DNA from: Bryopsis sp. KO-2023
Taxonomy: Eukaryota > Chlorophyta > Ulvophyceae > Bryopsidales > Bryopsidaceae
Assembly: GCA_030272585.1 (NCBI GenBank)
Contig: BSYQ01000005.1
Coordinates: 1,922,001-1,986,000, forward strand
Direction of reading: 5' to 3'
DNA length: 64,000 nt
The position numbers and the translations under genes are program-made. The notes under the pieces are model-generated. The model saw only the letters and a list, made by a program, of their open reading frames with translations. It did not search any database and was not told where the DNA came from. Every line of letters starts with the position of its first letter. The first letter of the stretch is position 1. Below are positions 55,009 to 64,000 of this stretch, piece after piece.

Positions 55009-55444
55009 GAATGAAATGGGTCTCCCCAAAAAAGACCAATATAAAAAAGTATGTGTGTGTGTGTGAGACAAATATTGAGCAAATCGTTTTTTCAAACATT
55101 TAATGTTGAGTTCTACTATATTCTTTGGTCTTCCCAAATATCAATATCCTATCCCTCTCTGTTCCAACAAATAACTCCTATGATTTCATTTCCCTCACGA
55201 AATCACCACCGCCCCCTTCTCCAACTCTGCTCTACACGTCGCTTTTCATTTTTTTTGTTCCGATAATTTAGGACTTTCACTCCACTGATATCACCGGGAT
55301 TCCGATTCCTGGAGTTTTTTTTTTTGCAAAGAAAACTAAATCTCAGCTTCCTCTACATCGGCTCAATTCATCCATCATTGAGCCAATAAAAAATTCCAAG
55401 TAGCTCGCTCCTTACTGCTGGGAAAAATGGATTTGAGTTCTGGA

Positions 55445-58383
55445 CTAAATAGAAACACTGTTAGGGACCCCTTTCACCACAACAGATTCATCATCCGGGT
55501 TTGGGCACAGCCGGGTGTAAGGAAGCTTCCTCTCCGAAATTCTCAAAGGAGATTCGCCTTTTTCGTTTCGGTCCTTCATTTTTCCTTCCGCTTTTTCAAG
55601 ATTGGTGCGAAATGTTGCAAATTCTTCCAGCACCACCTCATCGGAAAACCAATAAGGGATTTCTTGCCCCAGGTACTGCTCCCCAGGATGGTGAGTGGAT
55701 AGAATTTTGCTGGTTGCAGACCACCTGAGGCGAAAGCATCGAAATTCGTTCAGGTGGAAATGAAAACACCAATCAATGAATGCCAAATTTTGAAGGATAT
55801 TCTCATTTCGTTCAAATATATATCAACTCATGCATATATATATATATTCACAAGAGACTTTCTTTCTGGTTTATCTTTATCCAGGTGCAGTTTGTGGAGG
55901 GTCTCATAGGGGGTACTTATTTTGGGATGCATTTTTTCTCGTGAATTTAGGCTAAATCACCTCGTTATGGCCGGCCTTCTTTGGGCTAGTTTGCAAAAAA
56001 TGTAAATGCAACATTCACTCCATATATTTTTATAAACCCCTATATATATATGAAACTCATATACAATTCGTGGGTGCATGGAGCCGTTCCTCAACCTGAT
56101 TGCCTCCGGCAGAGGATTGACGGTATCCAAATAAACTTCTTCATCCAAAGGGACTCCTTTCTCCCCATTAGCTTTCTTCGAAAAAGGCATCCTCTGCACA
56201 GTCAGAGTCGGCTGGTTGAGAAAAAAATCCCCATATGCATACTGCCCAAAATCCACCGCCGCATGATGTCCAGACACCATCCAAAGAATCGTCGTCAAGA
56301 TCCCGGTGAGGTCATATATGTTCTCCAGTCTCGGCCACATTTCGGATTCGCTGGCAAAACCAAATGCAACGATATCTGGGTGTCCGTTCAACTGGATTTC
56401 TTCCCACCAGGCCATCAGTTCTTTGTCTTCTGTAACATCCGGGGACCTCTTGTAGTATATGTTCAGGTATGAAAGCACCCATGTCTCTATGGCTGACCAA
56501 ATGAGCAAGCCATCGGTGGCGTAAGGGTAATCCTCCAGAGTCAGACGGAGTTCACCGTCTTGAGTCTCTTTAGCCATTCCTCTTCTTTTCAGGTCTTCGG
56601 GCAGACCTTCGCTTGCGAAACGGAAATTCCTGGCGTAGGCCGCCGATGCAAGCTCCATGCAATACTTTCCTAAAATCGATCCATTCCACACCACCACATT
56701 CACAATCTTACAAAACTGATGTTTCTGTTTTTACAGCCAATATGCTGCCAAAGGATACGTTGGTTCATTAGCTACGATGCCCTTGAATGATATACCGTTG
56801 AAAAGAACAAAATTTAATTGTCAGACTTTCGAAAAAGCGAAATGAAATGCACCTGGATTGCTGGTTGCTTCCAGCACTCCTCCAGCGTTGATCAACATTT
56901 GCCTGGCAATGGCATTGATTCCGACCGTATCCTTAAAATGAGGAATTAGTAATCGATGCACCGGGTGCATCGCACTCAATTGCCTACGAGTGGCAATTGC
57001 AAACGGCTCCGCGTTTGCATGACATCGAGTGAAATGCGTGTAGAGCTGATGGAACGCACTGTCCGCTGCCAAAAAATGTGCCTTGGCCAGCGCCCAATCC
57101 GTGGCTGAACTCTTTTCTGGGGTGTATGTCTTGGATTCATTCGAAGTGTTGGTTAATTCGATCGCAACCGGCATCAGCGTCCCCGCATCCGTCAAATACA
57201 GAACGCACCTGGGTGCATACTGGACTGCCCTCCCCATGGCATTGATTTTTTTGAGAAACTTCATGTAGGTGTCGTGATAATCAATCATGAAGATCCGCCC
57301 GCCTTGACGCATTCTTTCTTTGAAGGTTTTCCCCTCCAGGGCTTCCCGGGTGACCTGTCTGCCAGTGATCTTGCACCCTTTTGGCATGGATTTCACGGCA
57401 TGGATGGTGGAAGGATTCATCCCAGATACACGCTGTCTACCAAACTCTTGATCCGAATTCAATTTGCACACCCATGGAGCACCCCCCTCCCCCCCCTCAT
57501 TGACATGCAGTTCCAAGCCGAAGGGGTTTGCACTCCCGTTCTGGTAAATCTTGTCGACATCCCGGATCGACTTGAATTTCAAGCCATTCTCTAACAGGAA
57601 GGATTTGACCTTGGCTGGCAATTCCTTTTTCGTTTTGGTGACCTCCTGCACGAAGTTTGCCAGTTTCTCTGGAGCGAAATCGTCATCCGCTGGAACGTAG
57701 ATGGCGGCCAACGAACCACCCTCCACTCTTGCCTCACCACCCCCATTTCGACACATCCTCCGCCCGGTTCGCAATCTGCGGGGATACGGTAACTCCTGAC
57801 TGCCCCCCACAACCTTCTTTATACCCCTGCCGTTCGCTGTATTTCCATTTCCTTGCCCAACGACATTGATGGACGTCTCTGGTGCTTGCCCGAGATCATT
57901 GTACACATCAAAGTCGTAGATTCTTTCGGGCAGCCGCCTTTCCCCCGTCCCTGACCCTCTCAACCCTCTGAGCTCATTTTCCCGCAGCTTTCTGAGCCCT
58001 TTCGGCGTGTCGAAGGGCAGGGTACCCCTCCCCCAGAAAAACACCCTCTCGCGCTGCCGTTCCTCCACCCACGAAAAACAAGGGAAAACTCTCCGCATCG
58101 ACGATTCCCAACCTCGCTTTCCTTGCACTGTGATCGCTACCACATACACCGCCGCCTTCCCTTTGCACGTGACCACGATCGCCCCGGCTGCTCCGAATCC
58201 TTTCGGTACCGGCACATCGACCGTCGCAGTCATGCTTCCACCATCCCCACCCTTCCATTTCTTCTTGCCGGTCACGGCCACCGGTCTGGATCGGTTTCCG
58301 GTCTCAGAATCGACCAACGATATCGAGAATTTTTCGGGTGGATCCAGATTTCCCGTGCTGTCACGTTTCGGCTTCACAACCAT
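55445..58383 (-). CDS. Lipoxygenase, plant type, with Asp at the Asn iron-ligand position
   Basis: Non-heme iron dioxygenase that forms fatty-acid hydroperoxides, the entry to oxylipin signalling. Exons 58383-56853, 56669-56096 and 55709-55445 join in phase to 789 residues. The N terminus holds a PLAT/C2-like barrel (PEKFSISLVDSE ... AAVYVVAITVQGKRGWE). The catalytic domain has the His pair in HQLYTHFTRCHANAEPF, the core RRQLSAMHP and NAIARQMLINAGGVLE, the third His in SGHHAAVDFGQYAYG and the C-terminal iron ligand Ile in GVPNSVSI. The position four residues after the third His is normally Asn; here it is Asp. The protein is slightly shorter than most plant enzymes (about 850-920). The ATG at 58383 is the first in frame, and no clear transit peptide is seen. 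Regiospecificity cannot be judged. Confidence 0.93.
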
Positions 58384-60828
58384 GTTCACCTCCCCCACCC
58401 CGCCGCCGCCGCCGTTGAAAATAGACAGCCATGAGCATTCGTGTTTTAAAGCCGTGGATCTAGACCGCGATCGAGAACTCAGTTTTCGCGATTGCCATCG
58501 TCTACGAAAACACACCAGCCCCAAGACTCACATGTACGTACAGCATACTGTGCATTCCTTGCACACTTAACGCTTGTTTCTCTTTTCACCGATTCTCGAA
58601 CGAACGCATCCAATCCAACCTGGTCGACGTCCGGGCTCCCCACAACCCCTGGGAGCTGAACCTTGATAGTGCGCTGGACAGTACAGCCCGACCATGCGGC
58701 TTTGGAATATTGGAACGGAAAATCAGTCGGCTGTCCATCTCTCCTCCTCTCCTGTGGTCTACTTTCCTACCCCCTTTCTCGATCAAAACCAACCCAGCGA
58801 GAAAACCAACAGCACCCTGTCATTGACCTTTCTCCAAGCCAGAGCGCCCTGTACATCGTGAAACAGTGTTCTAACGGTCACATCGTCGATGCGCCGATTT
58901 GTACGTAAAATTATACTTAGATGTGCGTTGCACATGTGAAACAAACAAACATCAATTACATTGTGTAGGAGAGATATTCTCCTATTACAATGATCAGTAA
59001 AAATCAAACGTGCGTTGCACATGTGCAATGGGGCTGGTGAAATTGTGAAATCGTTTTTTTCAAGTGTGATACTGGTCTGGTTGATATCTCTGGGTTCAAT
59101 TCGCTGGGAATTTCTGTGCAATTTCTCTGGCCAGGGGGGCGGCAATGTCGCACTAAAATGGGGCGTGTTCATCCCTTTCAGGCAGCCAAGAAAAAGTATA
59201 TGCTGTTGTTAGTGATTCTATTTTTTTTTGGGGGGGGGGCAGAAATGATAAAGAAACATATCTTCATTGTATCTTCATATGTGCACACACACACACACAC
59301 ACATACGTTTTTTGTTGAAAGTCAAGGTGAAAGCCACACCAAAAAAAAATCCATGCTGCACACAGCCAAAAACAAAGCTGCACTGATTACAGGAGCTATA
59401 ATGTCAAAATACCCCAGAACACAATGTTCAGGGGACCTTATTTCCGGAGTTTTCCTAACCCCAGATTACCCAGCACGAATGCACTGGCCATTCTTACCTG
59501 GCTCATGACAAAAACGCACAATCCTTCGTATTTTTCTTTTCTTTTTTTTTATCAGCAGCATCTCATTAATAATAGCCCCTATAACCCCCCAATGATAAAA
59601 ACTCCAATCTGGCTGCACCAAATGCACATAAGAAAGAGAGAAAAAAGACCCAGACAGACAGAGTGAAAACCAAAAAGCCTATAAACAAGCCAAGAGATGA
59701 CTCATGGATGGATTTCCCTCCCTCTATCTCTCTCTCTCTCTCTTTCTATTTTATTCACCAGCCCGAAAAAAAAAATAATGCTTTTCTTTCTTTCTTTTCT
59801 ACCAATCTTTTCTATTTTTCTTTGCCAGAAATAGAGAAAGCGTCGTAAAATTCGATAAAAATAAAAGGCCCTCCGTGCAACCCCCTTTTTTTTGAATTCC
59901 TGCCATTTTCTTCAGTTTTTTTTTTTCTTTTTTTCCAAATGACTTTTTCCCAACTCCACAATCTTGATCCCTTTTAACACACTTCGACCGACTCTGTTCT
60001 TTTTACGACACCAAGCACCCCCCTGGTATTTTCTTTTTTTTAAAGAAAATCCATTTTTCTTTCTTTTTTTTTTTTCAGAGGCTTGGAAATTATGCATGAC
60101 AAATTCACTGGGATACTCCTTTTCTTTTTTTTTATCTCACTTTTTTTTTTCTTTTTCTTTTTTTTTTTTTTCTTCCTTAGCCTGGCGTCGATGTGGAGCC
60201 ATCACAGTATACAAAATCCTAAACTTTTTTGCCGGCCTTGTTGCAGGTCCGCCTTTATATAACAGTATTTCCTTACTGAGTCATTTTTGAAAAAACACCC
60301 AGCAGGAGCCCCCGAAAATGGGAGGGCATGATTCAATCCCTCAGCCCTGACAGTTACTGCCAACAATTTCTTTTCTGTTTATATATATATATATATTCTT
60401 TTTCTTTTTCTTCTTGTGTCTGCGACGATTCCTTTCAAGAAACAAAACCGCCCAACAGAGCCCTGCAGGAAATAAACGCACCAAGGCCAGTGCACCTACA
60501 TTGATATACATGCAAAAAGAAAAACACACCATCCTGCAAAACTTGACAAAAATGAATAAAAAGAGAAGAAAAGAAAAAAGAAAAAAAACCAAAACACTAC
60601 GTTGACTGTAACAACTCTCCTTGCCTCTTTTTTTGGGGTGTTAAATTGTTTTTTTCGCTGCGGTCCTGCTTGTTTCAGGGAGGGAAACCCGCACCATGCC
60701 CTCCAACAATCAGCAAAATCACTGAAACAGCAAAATCACTGACATGCTGAAATCAATGAAACGCTGAAACCCCCTCCCTTTCCCCCCCCCCCCTCCTCCC
60801 GAATTCCTGATTGATTTTGTTCATCCCC
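58384..60828. other. Intergenic region, mostly low complexity
   Basis: Contains T/G, CA and pyrimidine runs and no supported exon. The open stretch at 58600-58900 has no recognisable similarity. A T10-G10 compound run is at 59220-59239. Confidence 0.45.
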
Positions 60829-61777
60829 TCAAAGCCTGGGGGTCACACTGCCACCACCACCAACTCCAACGACGGTTTTCGTTTCCCACACTCTGCGTGC
60901 GCTCTTGTCCACATCTTCCTCCAGCACTTTTTGAAACTGGACTGCCAGATGCAGCTCGATCTGCCGCTGCCACAATTGCCTCAACACAATCATCTGCTCA
61001 CACAGCTCATGGGATTCACGCTCCTCCGTTACTACCCTCAGCATCGGCTCGAGGGCTTCTTGCAGTTGGGCGATCGCCCGCACGGTGGTGTGTCCGAAAG
61101 GCTTTTTCATGGCCTGGAGGTTCTTCAGAAGGGGGACGATTTCTGTTATGCACCTGGATGGCCAGCAGTATGATTCGAGAGAGATTACCATCGTAAGGAA
61201 GCTTCTGACAGTCATGCAACGGTGTTTTTTTTGTGTGTGACCGCAGTGTTTCAAAAAGATAAAAAAATAAAAAATAAAATAAAAAAATACAGAATATGAT
61301 GTAAATATCTTTGTTTGCTCATTTCATGATATACGAATACAGAAACAGGACTCGGGAATCATGAGCAATTTCGAAATACTACAACTCGTTTGGCAGATTT
61401 TGGCACAGGCCCTAGCGCTATCTTGTTTGGGTGGGGGAGGGGGGGGAGGGGGTTGATGAGTTGCCATTGACTGAAAGGTTTGAAAAACTCATATCATAAT
61501 TACACACGAAGCCTAGCTAAAAATAGCAAGCACAATTAACAGATCCAACTTGCAGGAATCGGAAGGATACGGAAATGCCGCCCAGCATCAACCATTCACA
61601 TCATCAACCCCCACCCCCCCTCCAAAAAGCAAAAAGGTCTGGATAGGCGTCTGACGAACGCAGCCAGCGCTCCTAGCCGACTCACCGTTTCAAGCGTTCG
61701 CACTGCTCCAGGTTGCACTGCTCAAGAGCGCACTCTATGTCCGACGCAAGAGCGACCGCACGCGCAAGGTCCTCCAT
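60829..61777 (-). CDS. Small coiled-coil protein, two exons, unknown
   Basis: An ATG at 61777 opens exon 61777-61686, which joins 61153-60829 in phase for 138 residues. The product is strongly helical and charged: MEDLARAVALASDIECALEQ at the start, then LLKNLQAMKKPFGHTTVRAI, MLRVVTEERESHELCEQMIV and IELHLAVQFQKVLEEDVDKS, ending in a glycine-rich tail. The first exon has three evenly spaced Cys. The heptad-like spacing suggests a subunit of a larger complex, but I cannot name it. An extra exon in the 532-bp intron is possible. Confidence 0.6.
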
Positions 61778-64000
61778 TTTCTCAAAACACCTCTAAAACA
61801 CCCCACAGCAAAAACCTTCAAATTGTTGCAGAGAAACACAACACCACGCACGTCGTCACAGCCCTCCGAAACCGGGTCGCTTGACATATCGCGAAACATA
61901 CGGTTACTACCCCGACATACGCTTAGAAGAAGAGAGAAAGGGAAAAACGGGGCGACACCTGTTCAGTTCGGGAGACGGGCTGAGGCACCACCGAGCGACG
62001 CGCAGCCACAGAGCAAGTCGCGGCGGACCGTCCTTCGACCTCTACCACCCACAATCTCTCCACCGGCAACTCTGCACCGCACGGGGGCAATATTATTGCA
62101 CCCTGCTTAGTCACTGGAAGGGAACATCGTAGAAGGATTTGACTACGTCACTGTGGCGGTGATCTTTTTCTGGTGCTGGGTAGATTCTTTATCGCGTGAA
62201 AAACACGAAAACACACGAGAGGGGTGGAAAAACAGCCAGCCACCAGCTGCGGGAGCGCAACGCTGGTAGATAACCGTGAAAAGCCTTTCGGAGCTGGTTG
62301 GCACTTGGCGAAGTAAATATAGTTTTGTCTGTTCTACTGATCTGGACTGGCGATGTTCCCCCCACTTGTACGAAATGGCGGCTTCTTCACGTGTCAAGGA
62401 TCGTACTTGCACAAGACTGACACGATTTTTGACGTTTGGTGCGCCAGCACCGCCAGCCCACGTCGCTTTTATATAGCTCTTTTTTTTTCTTGTGTAGATC
62501 AAATTTTTTTTTTTTTTGGATCACCATCGCATTACATTTCGAAGAGAAAGTCTGCAAGTTTTTTTGCTGATTGCAAAAAGTTTCCTTTTCTGTGGAGGTT
62601 TGCTTTTTCCCAGATTCTGTGTGTTTCTTCTGACTTTTTCGAGATATATTTTCCTATTTTCGGTAGAAAGTAAATTTATATTCTTACTGGCGACCATATT
62701 TTGAGAGAAAAAACATCGGGTGGGAGGGTCTGCTTGACACCGAAGCGGATGGTGCATGTCAGAAAACCAGGAAAACGTTGGAAGGGAAAAAGAAATATCA
62801 AATCAAATCATGATCACACACGAAGAAGCTGCTCGTCTTCTATTGCGGAAAAAAAGTCGAGAAATAATATAAAAAGAAATATTATCTGTAGCCCTTGCCT
62901 TTTGTTCAGGTGCAATTCAAAACCACATTCACCCCTCTGCCCAGCGGTACCCAGAATATAACCCACAGTCAGACACAAAAATTCCTTGGTTGAAATAAAG
63001 AGGGGTGAAAAAGGATGGCAGAAACTTGCCAACCTTGAACCCTTCATTCATGCACTTTTCACAGCTCCACACATGATAATCTTACAATTGGAAGAGTCCC
63101 ATGCAATCTATATTGTGTGTATCTGTGTTTGCCCCTATTCTTCCAAACTCCTTTTCACAGGGTTGTCTATGTATGCCACCCTCCCCAAACTTTTCCCTTC
63201 TAAACTATCCCGGAACAAAAACCAAGAAAAAGAATCGTCGACAAAAACAAAAATCAAATTTTTGTGGGAAACCCTCGCAAAAAACCTTTGCGATTTGATC
63301 AAAGCTTATCTCATCTTCATTCTATTTTGGGCAACCTATGGCTTGTGCGAATGTCAAGTCTCCACCCCTTTTTGTCAAAAAAAAGAAAAAAGAAAAAAAT
63401 AATAACTGATCTACACAGAAAGGCAAAAAAGGAGGCATTCCTCAAGGAATCGAAGAAAAACAATTCCGGGCATGCTTTCAATCGGAACACTTTTCCCAAA
63501 AACTTCCAGATGAAGGGGGAAAAAAGCCAATTCTTGTTAACACAAAATGAAAAAAAAGAGAGAACTAGATGTACATTTTTCCCTGTCTTGGATGCCCCAC
63601 ACATTCCTTCCAATTATCAGAAAAAAAAACAAAAAACATAAATATTTTTTTCTTGGAAAAATTCACCAATATTTTTCCTTTCTTTTGAATTATCTGCCGG
63701 CAACCACTCACGGAACACAAATTCAATTTTTCGTTCCAATTCAACCCTATTCGCTGAGAAATGCCAGCCCAATCTCTCAAACTCTTTTTCTTTTTTTCTT
63801 TTTCTCGAAAGTCTCGTTTTTTTTTTTCCACCACAAAGTCAGCAGCCCTTATGACAAAAACTCTGCTTCACAAATAGTACCTCCTCCAAACCCTATACAT
63901 CCATCGACCCCCCAAAAAGTCGGAACGATCTATTTCTACAATGAAGAATTTGAAAAAAAAAATAACCCTCCTGCTTTTCTGCTTCTACCGAGTGGTAGTG
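61778..64000. other. Right-end region without supported genes
   Basis: Promoter side of the coiled-coil gene, then AT-rich DNA with A and T runs. Open frames near 61823-62500 have no splice or family support. Nothing is recognisable from 62500 to the window edge. Confidence 0.45.

Noticed and set aside
60000-60620. Lys- and Phe-rich open frames in AT-rich DNA
   Set aside because: They are by-products of A and T runs without conserved features.
42560-62400. Similar LYEMA-like peptides and related DNA at about 42570 and 62370
   Set aside because: The shared stretch is only about 30 bp with several mismatches and no extended homology, so it is not enough to claim a repeat.

Overview
The window is nuclear DNA from a photosynthetic eukaryote. 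It has many short GT-AG introns, F-box and RING-CH ubiquitin ligase genes, REV1, a plant-type 4-EF-hand calcium-dependent protein kinase, a plant-type lipoxygenase ending in Ile, a malonyl-CoA:ACP transacylase, a mitochondrial EF-Ts and a plastid-type membrane protein. With AT-leaning composition and a eukaryotic queuine tRNA-ribosyltransferase, a green or streptophyte alga fits best. The species is an inference and cannot be fixed from the sequence alone.

Layout. 1-30 kb is a gene-dense host region: REV1 (minus, runs off the left edge), a single-exon F-box/WD40-like gene, HEMW (minus), a five-exon thylakoid-type protein (plus), a CDPK (plus), EF-Ts (minus), FabD/MCAT (plus), a RING-CH E3 ligase (minus), a small three-exon gene (minus), QTRT1 (minus) and a D-arm-deficient tRNA-Gly(CCC). 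Several pairs are head to head with short shared upstream regions (REV1/F-box, HEMW/thylakoid protein, EF-Ts/FabD). 30.8-37 kb holds a second, divergent protein kinase, then a decayed partial copy of the CDPK with its 3' flank, one copy of a 326-bp dispersed repeat and a short relic of the second kinase.

37.2-53.3 kb is an accessory, transposon-rich block. It contains a complete 5.13-kb hAT element with perfect 8-bp target duplications and an uninterrupted six-exon transposase. Next comes a large inverted repeat (about 1.95-kb arms, 71-bp spacer) carrying two head-to-head copies of an Ala/Cys-rich secreted-protein gene. The right arm is split by a 3.49-kb element with CACTA termini and a 3-bp TGG target duplication; the left arm supplies the empty site. 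A 610-bp TIR element then interrupts a small ORF with a signal peptide.

54.6-64 kb returns to host sequence: the second copy of the dispersed repeat, a 789-residue lipoxygenase with an unusual Asn-to-Asp change at an iron-ligand position, a small coiled-coil gene, and long AT-rich, low-complexity intergenic DNA.

Gene models were joined by hand from GT/AG sites and reading-frame phase. Internal exon edges are well supported where frames agree. Transcript ends and some start codons are not.
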